A stretch of DNA of 64,000 nt from JBDRDD01 sp043821115 (GTDB lineage Bacteria > CAYTYR01 > UBA6262 > DAOVJB01): the NCBI GenBank assembly GCA_043821115.1, contig JBDRDD010000024.1, positions 152,911 through 216,910 of the forward strand, written 5' to 3'. The translations under genes were made by a program, and so were the position numbers. The notes beneath the pieces were generated by a model. The model did no database searches. It worked only from the letters and a program-made list of their open reading frames with translations, and was not told where the DNA came from. Positions within the stretch are counted from its first letter, which is position 1, and every line of letters begins with the position of its first letter. Positions 34,206 through 43,308 of the stretch are shown piece by piece.

Positions 34206-35945
34206 ATGGCGAGAAAACTCAGAACGCACAAAAAACTTGGTGAGATGCTTGTAGAGGTGGGCATTATCACCGAGGAGCAGCTTCAGGAAGCTTTGGAAGA
34301 GCAGAAAAAAAGTGGCGGAAGGCTCGGACAGAACCTGATGGCACTTGGTTATATAACAGAAGAGATTATGTCTGCTTTCGTGGGGAAACAGCTTGGTATT
34401 CCGTACGTTAGTTTAAGCGAATACGAGAATATTCCCATGGAAGTCGTAAAGTCCGTTCCCGAAGATATTGCCCGTCATCAGACTCTCATTCCCATTTCCC
34501 GTGAAGATAATGTCCTGACTATTGCCATGGCTGATCCCCTGAACGTGTTTACCACGGATGATCTTCGTGTCATAACAGGATGTGAGATCAAGGTTGTGAT
34601 ATCTTCCGAAGCAGAGATCAAGGCGTCCATAGAGAAATATTACGGCAGCAAGGGTTCTATGGAGGATGTCTTAAAAAGTATGGAACACCAGGAAGGTACT
34701 GGAAGCCTTGAAGTTGTTGAGACCGAAAAAGACGACATTGATCTTGCGGGCTTGGAAGCCGCCAGTATAGATGCTCCGGTAGTAAAAATAGTAAACCTTG
34801 TTTTAACGGGAGCCATCAAGGCAGGAGCAAGCGATATCCACATAGAACCTTACGAGAAAAGCCTGCGTACCCGTTACAGGATAGACGGTGTTCTGCATGA
34901 GGTTACCTCTCCTCCAAAGAGAATGCAGGCAGCGGTGATCTCACGTATAAAAATCATGGCACAGCTCGACATAGCTGAAAGACGTCTTCCCCAGGACGGA
35001 AGAATTAAAATACGAGTCACTGGTAAGGAAGTTGATCTTCGTGTTTCCGTGCTGCCTACGGCATTCGGTGAAAAAGTGGTTATGAGGATCCTGGATGCAT
35101 CCAGCCTATGCCTTGATTTGACAAAGCTCGGATTCGAGGCTGACGCCCTCTCTGTTTACAAGAAGAATATAGAGGTTCCATACGGGATAGTGCTTGTTAC
35201 GGGTCCCACAGGAAGCGGCAAGTCAACAACGCTTTATTCCACGCTTACAACACTGAACTTTCCTGATAGAAACATCGTGACTATCGAAGACCCCGTTGAG
35301 TATGTTCTCGAGGGGGTGAACCAGGTGCAGGTAAAACCTGATATAGGGCTTACATTTGCTTCGGGATTGCGTTCATTCCTAAGACAGGATCCTGACATCA
35401 TAATGGTCGGTGAAATACGTGATACAGAAACAGCTGAGATATCAATCAACGCTGCTTTGACGGGCCACCTTGTTTTCAGCACGCTTCATACAAACGATGC
35501 ACCTGGCGCCATCACCAGGTTAAATAATATGGGGGTAGAACCGTTTCTTACAACATCCACTGTGATTATGGTTATAGCACAGAGACTGGTAAGAATGATA
35601 TGCGAGCATTGCAAGGAACCTTACGATGCTCCGGCCAATGCATTACAGGACCTTGGGTTCAGTTTGGACGACAAGAAGAGCGAGAAGGTCACTCTTTACA
35701 GGGGTAAAGGGTGTGACCACTGCAGCAATACGGGATACCGCGGGCGAAAAGCCTGCTACGAGGTTATGGCTCTGGGAGAAGAAATAAGAGAATTAGTTCT
35801 GGAGAGGGCTTCCACTTATGCTATTAAACAGAAAGCCATGGAAAAAGGTATGATAACCTTGCGTGAAGCCGCTATCAAAAAGGTGTTAAAAGGTGAAACA
35901 ACGATTGAGGAAATGATGAGGATAACTTTTGCAGATAAGTCATAA
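34206..35945 (+). CDS. pilB: type IV pilus / type II secretion assembly ATPase with MshEN domain
   Basis: Hexameric ATPase that powers pilus extension or pseudopilus assembly. The N-terminal MshEN domain (residues 1-150) has two tandem 24-residue motifs, KLGEMLVEVGIITEEQLQEA.. at 10-33 and RLGQNLMALGYITEE.. at 39-62, the pattern that binds c-di-GMP in MshE. Then come the GspE core with DIHIEPYEKSLRTRYRIDGVLHEV, Walker A GPTGSGKST, ASP/Walker B DPDIIMVGEIRD, and the zinc module CEHC...CDHC. It has 579 residues. pilT follows 25 bases later; no pilC or pilin gene is nearby. Confidence 0.93.
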   Translation: MARKLRTHKKLGEMLVEVGIITEEQLQEALEEQKKSGGRLGQNLMALGYITEEIMSAFVGKQLGIPYVSLSEYENIPMEVVKSVPEDIARHQTLIPISREDNVLTIAMADPLNVFTTDDLRVITGCEIKVVISSEAEIKASIEKYYGSKGSMEDVLKSMEHQEGTGSLEVVETEKDDIDLAGLEAASIDAPVVKIVNLVLTGAIKAGASDIHIEPYEKSLRTRYRIDGVLHEVTSPPKRMQAAVISRIKIMAQLDIAERRLPQDGRIKIRVTGKEVDLRVSVLPTAFGEKVVMRILDASSLCLDLTKLGFEADALSVYKKNIEVPYGIVLVTGPTGSGKSTTLYSTLTTLNFPDRNIVTIEDPVEYVLEGVNQVQVKPDIGLTFASGLRSFLRQDPDIIMVGEIRDTETAEISINAALTGHLVFSTLHTNDAPGAITRLNNMGVEPFLTTSTVIMVIAQRLVRMICEHCKEPYDAPANALQDLGFSLDDKKSEKVTLYRGKGCDHCSNTGYRGRKACYEVMALGEEIRELVLERASTYAIKQKAMEKGMITLREAAIKKVLKGETTIEEMMRITFADKS

Positions 35946-35970
35946 TTGATAGAAACCAAGGAGTGTTACT

Positions 35971-37047
35971 ATGATATCAATGGACGAGTTACTACATACG
36001 CTAAGACAAAGGGACGGTTCAGACCTGCACATTACCGTTGGGACGCCTCCGCAGTTGCGAATAGACGGCGAACTTGTTCCCCTTGAGGGGGATAAACTTG
36101 ATCCTTCTACATGTCAGAGGCTTATATACAGCTTGCTTACCGACAGTCAGAAGGAACGTTTTGAGAATAACAATGAGCTCGATCTGTCCTTTGGGGTTAG
36201 GGATGTCGGCAGGATACGTATGAATGTGTTTCGCCAGAGGGGTTGTGTCGGGGCATCGCTGAGGGCTATTCCGTCCAGAATACAGACGATCGAGGAGTTG
36301 ATGCTTCCCAAGGTAGCAAATGAATTCGTAAAGCTGCCAAAAGGCCTTGTCCTTATAACAGGGCCTACCGGAGCTGGTAAGAGCACAACTCTTGCATCCA
36401 TGATAGATTACCTTAATGAGACCCGTCATTCCCACATAGTTACTATAGAAGACCCTATAGAGTACCTGCACTCCCATAAGAATTGCATAGTGAACCAGCG
36501 AGAGGTTGGTACGGACACCAATACCTTCGCGAATGCCTTAAAGCATGTACTGCGTCAGGACCCGGATATTATACTTGTTGGAGAGATGAGGGATCTTGAA
36601 ACTATTGGTGCAGCTCTTACAATCGCGGAAACGGGGCATCTCGTATTTGCAACCCTTCATACAACGGATGCCGCACAGTCCATTAACCGTATAATAGACG
36701 TATTTCCTCCCCATCAGCAACCTCAGATAAGAGCCCAGCTCTCCTTTGTCCTGCAGGGTGTAATGTGTCAGCAGCTTATACCCAGGTCATCCGGTTCAGG
36801 AAGGGTCGTGGCTGTTGAGGTATTGGTCGTTACTCCCGCGGTTAGAAACCTCATAAGAGAAGAGAAAAGCCAGCAAATACCGCTCGTAATGCAGACAGGC
36901 GGAAAATATGGGATGCAGACCATGAACTACGCACTGGAGGAACTTTATGCCAAGAGGCTTATCACTTACAATGACGCTATAACCCATACTGTTGATCCTG
37001 AGGACTTCCTCAGGATGGTCAAGGACAAGGAACAAGGCTCAAAATAG
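35971..37047 (+). CDS. pilT: type IV pilus retraction ATPase PilT
   Basis: Hexameric ATPase that disassembles the pilus for twitching. The PAS-like N-terminal domain (GSDLHITVGTPPQLRIDGELVPL) is followed by Walker A GPTGAGKST, the Asp box EDPIEYLHSHK, Walker B DPDIILVGEMRD, His box GHLVFATLHT, and the PilT-type AIRNLIRE-like segment (AVRNLIREEKSQQIP) rather than the zinc module of PilB. It has 358 residues. Presence of both motors implies extensible, retractable pili. Confidence 0.95.
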   Translation: MISMDELLHTLRQRDGSDLHITVGTPPQLRIDGELVPLEGDKLDPSTCQRLIYSLLTDSQKERFENNNELDLSFGVRDVGRIRMNVFRQRGCVGASLRAIPSRIQTIEELMLPKVANEFVKLPKGLVLITGPTGAGKSTTLASMIDYLNETRHSHIVTIEDPIEYLHSHKNCIVNQREVGTDTNTFANALKHVLRQDPDIILVGEMRDLETIGAALTIAETGHLVFATLHTTDAAQSINRIIDVFPPHQQPQIRAQLSFVLQGVMCQQLIPRSSGSGRVVAVEVLVVTPAVRNLIREEKSQQIPLVMQTGGKYGMQTMNYALEELYAKRLITYNDAITHTVDPEDFLRMVKDKEQGSK

Positions 37048-37159
37048 GCTTCTCTGGTTTTTCAATCCATTCTATCGTTCCCGCAGACCGAGATATGTTA
37101 CTGTATTTTTATTTCATGGATAATAACGACATAACACAACCGGAATAGGGTTACGAAGG

Positions 37160-37190
37160 GCCTTTCAATTCAGGAAGGCTATTATTTTTA
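37160..37190 (+). terminator. possible terminator or leader hairpin before tilS
   Basis: GCCTTTC-AATTCA-GGAAGGC (37160-37179, seven pairs including one G-T) is followed by TATTATTTTTATAT. It ends the pilB-pilT unit or acts as an attenuator for tilS. The T tract is interrupted, so strength is uncertain. The rest of the gap (37048-37205) shows no other clear element. Confidence 0.45.
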
Positions 37191-37205
37191 TATAAGGAGT
37201 ACGTT

Positions 37206-38660
37206 TTGAGGAGTGAGGCAATAAACAAATTTATGAATACTGTCAGTGAATTTGACATGGTATCTTACGGGGACAGCGTTTTGGTCGGGGTTTCGGGAGG
37301 CCCCGATTCCGTTAGTTTACTTCATATGCTATGGTCTGTTAAAGATAAACTCAAGCTTTCTCTTCATGTTGGGCATCTTGATCACGGCATGAGGGGTAAG
37401 GATGCAGGAAGGGACGCGCGTTTCGTCAGGGATATGGCAGATAAGCTCGGAATTGGCTTTAGCTTAAAGAAGGTCAGTATCCCCACCTATGCAAATAAAC
37501 ATAAAATGTCCCTTGAGGAAGCCGCACGCGATATGCGCTACGGGTTCCTGCAGGAAGTAGCAAAGAAAACCGGCTCTTCGAAGATAGCTCTTGGGCATAA
37601 CTGCGATGATCAGGTAGAGACAGTTCTTATGTGGTTTTTAAGGGGAACCGGACGAGGAGGGCTTAGCGGTATCCCACCTGTAAGAAAACTTGATTGCGAG
37701 TCTTTTATTATCCGTCCGCTGATCGATCTCTGGCGAAAAGATATAATCAAATATCTAAAGGAGCACAAGCTCAAATACTGTGTTGACTTGACTAATAAAA
37801 ATACGGATTTTACAAGAAACAAGATACGAAACAAGCTGCTACCACTGATAAGGAAGCAGTACAATCCTAATTTTGATATTCATGTTAGAAATACAACAAG
37901 GATACTGCGGGATGAGAACATGTTCATTGCCGATGAGGTTGATAAGGCTCTTGAGAGGCTTGTTGTGAGCAGGTCTTCCTCTAATATTTCGCTTGATTTA
38001 AAAGGGTTTTTGAAATATAATTTAAGTTTAGGACGACAGGTCCTAAGACGTGCAATGAAGCTTGTTTCAGGAGGCTCCAAAGGCCTGGATTACACTAATG
38101 TTACGGATGTAATCTCATTTGCCAAAAGAACAAGTGCGGGAAGCGAAATCCAGTTAAGAGGATCTTTTGTGGCGCGCAAGAGTTATGATACCCTGGATAT
38201 CTGCCGCAGGACAAAGAAGGATTCAAAAAAAAAGAAATTCAGCCACTCTCTTAATATTCCGGGAGTAACTCTTATTCCTGAGGCATCCTGCGAGGTGCAC
38301 GCTTCGGTCTTCACCAAGCAGCGCAATTTTCGCTACTCACGTGGAGGGCTAAAGGTGCATGTTGACATGGACTCCCTGAAAATGCCCTTGATTCTTCGCT
38401 GTCGCAAAAATGGCGACAGGATACGCCCGCTCGGTTCAAGCGGGTACAAAAAACTCAAGGATTTCTTCATTGATGAGAAAGTACCTCGTCAAGAGAGAGA
38501 TTATATACCTATTATAACATCAGGCAGTGATATAGTCTGGGTTACAGGCTATCCGGTATTCAAACAGCAGATAAGTGATAACGTAAAGCTTACATCTAAG
38601 AGCAAAAAGGTACTTGAGATAAAACTGGATCCGTTAAAAAATAACTATTCTAAGAGGTGA
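37206..38660 (+). CDS. tilS: tRNA(Ile)-lysidine synthase
   Basis: Modifies C34 of tRNA-Ile(CAU) to lysidine using ATP, changing the codon read from AUG to AUA. The PP-loop VGVSGGPDSVSLLH is near residue 28; HLDHGMRG and ALGHNCDDQVETVLMWFLRGTGRGGLSGI follow, and the C-terminal TilS domain (RCRKNGDRIRPLGSSGYKKLKDFFIDEKVPR) is complete in 484 residues. The start is TTG, seven bases after AAGGAG. It overlaps or abuts ftsH, a widely conserved tilS-ftsH order. Confidence 0.95.
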   Translation: MRSEAINKFMNTVSEFDMVSYGDSVLVGVSGGPDSVSLLHMLWSVKDKLKLSLHVGHLDHGMRGKDAGRDARFVRDMADKLGIGFSLKKVSIPTYANKHKMSLEEAARDMRYGFLQEVAKKTGSSKIALGHNCDDQVETVLMWFLRGTGRGGLSGIPPVRKLDCESFIIRPLIDLWRKDIIKYLKEHKLKYCVDLTNKNTDFTRNKIRNKLLPLIRKQYNPNFDIHVRNTTRILRDENMFIADEVDKALERLVVSRSSSNISLDLKGFLKYNLSLGRQVLRRAMKLVSGGSKGLDYTNVTDVISFAKRTSAGSEIQLRGSFVARKSYDTLDICRRTKKDSKKKKFSHSLNIPGVTLIPEASCEVHASVFTKQRNFRYSRGGLKVHVDMDSLKMPLILRCRKNGDRIRPLGSSGYKKLKDFFIDEKVPRQERDYIPIITSGSDIVWVTGYPVFKQQISDNVKLTSKSKKVLEIKLDPLKNNYSKR

Positions 38661-38665
38661 TTGTT

Positions 38666-40612
38666 TTGAAGAAATCTTTTAAGACGTTAGTGGTTTGGCT
38701 CGGAATAATTCTGTTAGCCGTACTCATCTTCCAGAATTTCAAGCAGCCTAAAGAGGAACAGGCGTTTGTTGATTTTAAGAACAGCTTCCGTACGGCAGAG
38801 GATGTCGATAAAATTTCCTATGGCAGGTTCAAACTACTGGCAAAGTCGGGTGATATATTCATATGTATAATAAGAAATGATGAGATCATAGGAAACTCCA
38901 CGCAGGGTTTCTTCAGGACTACCCGGATAGAGGATTCCAAGCTAGTTGAACAGCTGGAGGGGAATGGGGTATTGTTCCAGGGAGAGGTTGCGAAGACCAT
39001 ATGGACGAATCTCCTCTATTTCATAGGACCCGTGCTTCTTGTCATAGTCTTCTGGATGTTCATGTTGCGTCAGATGCAGGCAGGCGGTAAGCAGGCTATG
39101 ATGTTTGCCAGGAGTAAGGCAAAGCTTCATACAAAGGGTAAGAAAAAGACAACCTTCGCTGATGTTGCCGGATGCGACGAGGCAAAAGAGGAATTAACGG
39201 AGATAATATCTTTTCTTAAGTCACCTAAAAAATTCCAGAAACTAGGAGGAAAGATACCTAAGGGGGTACTCCTTTACGGCGCTCCGGGAACGGGAAAAAC
39301 TCTTCTTGCCAAGGCCGTAGCCGGAGAGGCTGATGTGCCGTTCTTCTCTGCGAGCGGTTCGGAATTTGTCGAGATGTTCGTAGGCGTGGGGGCAAGCAGG
39401 GTAAGGGACCTGTTCGAGCAGGGAAAGAAAAGTGCACCGTGTCTTTTGTTCATAGATGAGCTTGATGCCGTAGGAAGGCACCGCTTCGCGGGTATAGGCG
39501 GAGGCCATGATGAAAGGGAACAAACGCTAAACCAGATACTTGTTGAGATGGACGGCTTTAACACTAAAGAAGGTGTGATCCTTATAGCCGCTACGAACCG
39601 TCCTGATGTTCTTGACCCGGCACTGCTTCGTCCCGGAAGGTTCGACAGGCATGTCATGGTTCCAAGCCCTGATCTCAATGGACGCGAGGAAATATTAAAA
39701 GTACATGCGAAAAACATAAAGCTTTCCGAAAAGGTGGACCTAAAGGTTATTGCTCGCGGGACCCCTGGTTTTGTAGGGGCGGATATAGCCAACCTCGTAA
39801 ACGAAGCGGCGCTTCTTGCAGCCAGAAAAGAAAAGGAAAGTGTCGAGATGGACGACATGGAAGAAGCAGTAAACCGTGTTATAGCGGGGCCTGAGCGAAA
39901 AAGCAGAGTGATATCAGACAAGGAGAAGAAAATAATAGCATATCATGAATCGGGTCATGCCCTTGTCGCAAAACTGATGCCGAATTGCGATCCTGTGCAC
40001 AAGGTATCCATTATACCCCGGGGACCGGCTCTGGGATACACGCTGCAGCTGCCCGTGGAAGACAGGTATCTTACCACAAAAGATGAGATACTAAACAGGC
40101 TATCTGTTATGCTCGGGGGTCGGGCGGCCGAAGAGCTGATATTCAAGCAGCTGACAACGGGAGCTCAGAATGATATCATGCGCGCAACGGAAATATCTCA
40201 GAAGATGGTCTGTGAATACGGCATGAGCGAAAAACTGGGAGCCATGACATTCAGGAAGAAGGAAGAGGAGATATTCCTCGGACGTGATATAGGAAGGGAC
40301 AAAGCATACAGCGAGAAGACAGCCCAGATGATAGATGAAGAGGTCAAGTCCATTATAGATAAATGCCTTGCGCAATCCCGCAAGATACTAGCTGATAACA
40401 AGGATAAACTAGCGATAATAGCAGACCAGTTGATGGAGAGGGAAATTCTTACCGGCAAAGAGGTGGATATGCTTCTTGATGGAAAGGGATTGGCTCCTCC
40501 CGCAAATAACGACAACAACCAAAAACAACAGGAAAATAAAGAACAGAAAGAGAGTGTAAAAGAAGAAGATGCCCAGAGTAGCAAAGAAGAAGATAGACCA
40601 AAAGAGGATTGA
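38666..40612 (+). CDS. ftsH: ATP-dependent zinc metalloprotease FtsH
   Basis: Inner-membrane hexameric AAA+ protease that degrades membrane and regulatory proteins. Two transmembrane segments flank a short periplasmic part (residues about 5-130). Walker A GAPGTGKT, the pore loop FVEMFVGVGASRVRDLF, the SRH NRPDVLDPALLRPGRFD and zinc motif HESGH follow. The C-terminal 45 residues are a polar Q/N/E/K tail. TTG 38666 is preferred, with AAGAGGTG 6-8 bases upstream; a GTG at 38657 overlaps the tilS stop but has no spacing for that RBS. The last 44 bases also encode the folE start. Confidence 0.95.
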   Translation: MKKSFKTLVVWLGIILLAVLIFQNFKQPKEEQAFVDFKNSFRTAEDVDKISYGRFKLLAKSGDIFICIIRNDEIIGNSTQGFFRTTRIEDSKLVEQLEGNGVLFQGEVAKTIWTNLLYFIGPVLLVIVFWMFMLRQMQAGGKQAMMFARSKAKLHTKGKKKTTFADVAGCDEAKEELTEIISFLKSPKKFQKLGGKIPKGVLLYGAPGTGKTLLAKAVAGEADVPFFSASGSEFVEMFVGVGASRVRDLFEQGKKSAPCLLFIDELDAVGRHRFAGIGGGHDEREQTLNQILVEMDGFNTKEGVILIAATNRPDVLDPALLRPGRFDRHVMVPSPDLNGREEILKVHAKNIKLSEKVDLKVIARGTPGFVGADIANLVNEAALLAARKEKESVEMDDMEEAVNRVIAGPERKSRVISDKEKKIIAYHESGHALVAKLMPNCDPVHKVSIIPRGPALGYTLQLPVEDRYLTTKDEILNRLSVMLGGRAAEELIFKQLTTGAQNDIMRATEISQKMVCEYGMSEKLGAMTFRKKEEEIFLGRDIGRDKAYSEKTAQMIDEEVKSIIDKCLAQSRKILADNKDKLAIIADQLMEREILTGKEVDMLLDGKGLAPPANNDNNQKQQENKEQKESVKEEDAQSSKEEDRPKED

Positions 40613-41153
40613 AAAAGCGGTCAGAGAGATACTTATCGCCATAGGAGAAAATCCCGAACGCGAAGGGCTTAAACAGACTCCGGCACGCGTAGGTCGTATG
40701 TATGCCGAGATATTTTCCGGTTTGCATAAGGACCCTAAGCGCGAGCTTGAAGTATACTACGAGAAGGAAGAGTATAGCGAGATACTGCTCGTGAAGGACA
40801 TACCTCTGTATTCTGTATGCGAGCATCACCTCGTGCCTTTTTTCGGCAGAGCTCATGTTGCATATATTCCGAACCAGAAAAGGCTTACCGGGCTTTCTAA
40901 AATCTTGAGGGTGGTGGATACTATTGCGCATCGTCCGCAGCTTCAGGAACGTCTCACAAAGCAGATAGCTGATACAATTATGGATGCTGTTAAACCCAAG
41001 GGTGTTATGGTTGTCATAGAAGCAGAGCATTTCTGTATAACGATGAGAGGTATAAAAAAACCGGGATCCAAGATAGTGACATCTGTTATGAGGGGTATAT
41101 TCCTCAAGGATGCCAGGACACGTGCCGAGGCTATGGCACTGATACGGAAGTAG
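40569..41153 (+). CDS. folE: GTP cyclohydrolase I
   Basis: Converts GTP to 7,8-dihydroneopterin triphosphate, entry to folate synthesis and, in some bacteria, to queuosine (queA and tgt are at 20767-22989). The zinc/active-site segment VCEHHLVPFFGRAHVAYIP and EHFCITMRGIKKPG are present in 194 residues. It starts inside the 3' end of ftsH in another frame (44-base overlap). GTP cyclohydrolase signature TPARVGRMYAEIF is at the N-terminus. folP follows after 13 bases. Confidence 0.96.
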   Translation: MPRVAKKKIDQKRIEKAVREILIAIGENPEREGLKQTPARVGRMYAEIFSGLHKDPKRELEVYYEKEEYSEILLVKDIPLYSVCEHHLVPFFGRAHVAYIPNQKRLTGLSKILRVVDTIAHRPQLQERLTKQIADTIMDAVKPKGVMVVIEAEHFCITMRGIKKPGSKIVTSVMRGIFLKDARTRAEAMALIRK

Positions 41154-41166
41154 TGCTTATAATATT

Positions 41167-42390
41167 ATGAATACTAGCAAAAAGAAATACATGGACATCA
41201 AAACAAGAATCGTTGAGATTTCTAACCCTCAGGAAGCCGAAAGGCGTATGAAGGACATAGGGGTTCATCCTGAAGGGATCAAATGGATGAAGGATAAATC
41301 CATTTTCAGGGCTCTGGAAGTCGAAGGCATAAACAACAAGGCAGCTAACATACTCAAACAGGAAATGCTCTCCATAGGCGGTGAGGTAGCTGTTCCGGCA
41401 GGCATACTTGAATTTAAGGGAGGCTCTTCCCGTGTGCTTATGACGGGAACCCTTAAACATTACAATCTGCTTATATCAAAGCTAAAAATACAGCCATTTG
41501 GCCTGGTGCATTTGGCAGGGCAGATTAGCAATACTCTCAAAGAGCGTGAAAAAGGGAAGACCTTCAATCTTAAATGCGGTAAATACCGTCTGAAGCTTGG
41601 GGCAAAACCCCGTGTAATGGGTGTGCTAAATATTACGCCTGATTCCTTTTCCGATGGCGGGCGTTTTGACAATATAGATGCGGCTCTTCGGCATGCTGAG
41701 GATATGGTAAAAGCCGGCGCTGACATTATTGACATAGGCGGGGAATCATCACGTCCCGGAGCGCGCAGCGTAGAATTAAAGGAAGAACTAAGACGTGTCA
41801 TACCGGTTATAAAGAAAATCGCGAAGAATATAAAAGTTCCCATATCAATTGACACATATAAATCAAGGGTTGCCCGGGAAGCACTTGAGAACGGAGCCTC
41901 TATCGTAAATGATATATCCGCACTGCGCTTTGACCGTTCTATGGCATCTGTGGTAGCATCCTACGGTGTACCTGTTGTGCTCATGCATATGCAGGGCATG
42001 CCCAGGAATATGCAGAACAACCCGCGGTATAATGATGTAGTGGAAGATATAATAGAGTTCTTGAGACAAAGAGTAAATTTTGCAGTCAAAAAAGGTGTGA
42101 AGGAAGAACAGATAATAGTTGATCCCGGTATAGGTTTCGGAAAGAAACTTGAACATAACCTTAGAATAATAAAGAACCTTAAGAACTTTGCAATACTCGG
42201 ACGGCCTGTATTGTTTGGGCCTTCAAGAAAGCGTTTCATAGGTGATATACTCGGAGTCGGTACAGAAGACAGGGAAGAAGGAACGCTTGCAAGTTGCGTG
42301 GTAGGTGCCTTAAACGGAGCACATATCCTGCGCGTTCATGATGTTGGTAAAGTAGTTCGCGCGTTGAAAGTATTCGAAGCCATTCACTAA
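41167..42390 (+). CDS. folP: dihydropteroate synthase with N-terminal extension
   Basis: Condenses dihydropterin pyrophosphate with p-aminobenzoate. The TIM-barrel part (from about residue 145) has VMGVLNITPDSFSDGGRF, GADIIDIGGESSRPGA, VNDISAL and VDPGIGFGKKLEHN. The first 140 or so residues form an extra domain absent from the roughly 280-residue standard enzyme. It begins with IVEISNPQEAERRMKDIGV and contains a short segment (GSSRVLMTGTLKHYNLLI) of unknown role. Extended forms are known in several anaerobes. Total length is 407. It is co-transcribed with folE. Confidence 0.93.
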   Translation: MNTSKKKYMDIKTRIVEISNPQEAERRMKDIGVHPEGIKWMKDKSIFRALEVEGINNKAANILKQEMLSIGGEVAVPAGILEFKGGSSRVLMTGTLKHYNLLISKLKIQPFGLVHLAGQISNTLKEREKGKTFNLKCGKYRLKLGAKPRVMGVLNITPDSFSDGGRFDNIDAALRHAEDMVKAGADIIDIGGESSRPGARSVELKEELRRVIPVIKKIAKNIKVPISIDTYKSRVAREALENGASIVNDISALRFDRSMASVVASYGVPVVLMHMQGMPRNMQNNPRYNDVVEDIIEFLRQRVNFAVKKGVKEEQIIVDPGIGFGKKLEHNLRIIKNLKNFAILGRPVLFGPSRKRFIGDILGVGTEDREEGTLASCVVGALNGAHILRVHDVGKVVRALKVFEAIH

Positions 42391-42401
42391 GGAGTACAGA
42401 A

Positions 42402-43169
42402 ATGTACAAAATACTTGATATTCTTGCGCACATTAAAATGCTCGATGTAATAGATATTACGCTAGTGGCTTATGTTTTTTACAAGGTGTTCATATTAATC
42501 AAGGACACGAGGGCGCTTCAGGTTCTAAAGGGTCTGATAATTCTCATTCTGGGTTTTTCTCTGGCGCACGTTCTTGGCCTTAAGACGCTCAGCTGGCTTA
42601 TGAGAGGGTTTGGTGTCATAGGCCTTGTGGCAGCTGTAGTACTTTTTCAGCCGGAGCTCAGGAACATCCTTGCCCGCATAGGAAGGGGGCCGTTCAAAGG
42701 GATTTTCCTCAAAGAAAGGATTAAGGTTGTTGAGGAGATACTAAAAGCTGTCAAGCTTTTCTCAGAGCGTCATACAGGAGCGCTCATTGTCATACAGCAG
42801 AAAGTAGGCTTGGGCAACGTAATAGAAACGGGTACTGTTCTTGATTGCGAGATATCAATAGATATACTCCAGACAATATTTGCCCCGACTACAATACTTC
42901 ATGACGGGGCTGTTATAATTCAGACTGACAGGATAATAGCTGCCAGCTGTCTTCTGCCGCTGACGGTTGACGCGAATTTAAGCAAGGTACTGGGTACAAG
43001 GCACAGAGCGGCCGTGGGGCTTAGCGAGGTTTCAGACGCCATAGTGATAGTTGTGAGCGAAGAGACAGGGATAATATCCATCGCGAGGGCTGGAAAACTT
43101 CTCAGGGATCTGGAGATGAGCACTCTTGAGAAAATACTGATGGAAATATACCATACGAGGGAGATGTGA
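42402..43169 (+). CDS. cdaA: membrane diadenylate cyclase (CdaA/DacA)
   Basis: Makes cyclic di-AMP from two ATP at the inner membrane. Three hydrophobic helices (residues about 15-90) precede the DAC domain with the catalytic motifs DGAVII and GTRHRAAVG, and the later VSEETGIISIARAG. It has 255 residues, typical of CdaA. In Firmicutes cdaA is followed by its regulator cdaR and glmM. Here only a 35-codon CdaR-like piece follows, 10 bases downstream. c-di-AMP usually controls potassium and turgor. Confidence 0.96.
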   Translation: MYKILDILAHIKMLDVIDITLVAYVFYKVFILIKDTRALQVLKGLIILILGFSLAHVLGLKTLSWLMRGFGVIGLVAAVVLFQPELRNILARIGRGPFKGIFLKERIKVVEEILKAVKLFSERHTGALIVIQQKVGLGNVIETGTVLDCEISIDILQTIFAPTTILHDGAVIIQTDRIIAASCLLPLTVDANLSKVLGTRHRAAVGLSEVSDAIVIVVSEETGIISIARAGKLLRDLEMSTLEKILMEIYHTREM

Positions 43170-43179
43170 TCGGTACATC

Positions 43180-43287
43180 ATGGACAAGAAAAAATTGAGA
43201 CAAAAGATAGCGGAGAATATCGATATAAAGCTTATAGCAATCATACTTGCTTTCTTCTTGTGGCTTTACCTGAAATACAATAGGTAA
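43180..43287 (+). CDS. 35-residue membrane microprotein resembling the CdaR/YbbR N-terminal anchor
   Basis: ATG at 43180 opens a frame of 35 codons ending TAA at 43287. Ten basic/acidic residues (MDKKKLRQKI) are followed by AENIDIKLIAIILAFFLWLYLKYNR, one transmembrane helix. The pattern N-x-x-LK-x-x-ALxLAxxLWLYV is how YbbR/CdaR proteins begin, and the position right after cdaA is the cdaR position. The YbbR repeats that normally follow are absent, and the next start (pdxJ) is 21 bases away. It is either a relic of cdaR or a minimal partner of CdaA. Confidence 0.7.
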   Translation: MDKKKLRQKIAENIDIKLIAIILAFFLWLYLKYNR

Positions 43288-43308
43288 GTGAGCAAAAGGA
43301 TTAATTCT

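Noticed and set aside
39274..39921. Minus-strand open frame (215 codons) opposite ftsH
   Set aside because: Antisense shadow of a highly conserved AAA+ region; no recognisable protein features.
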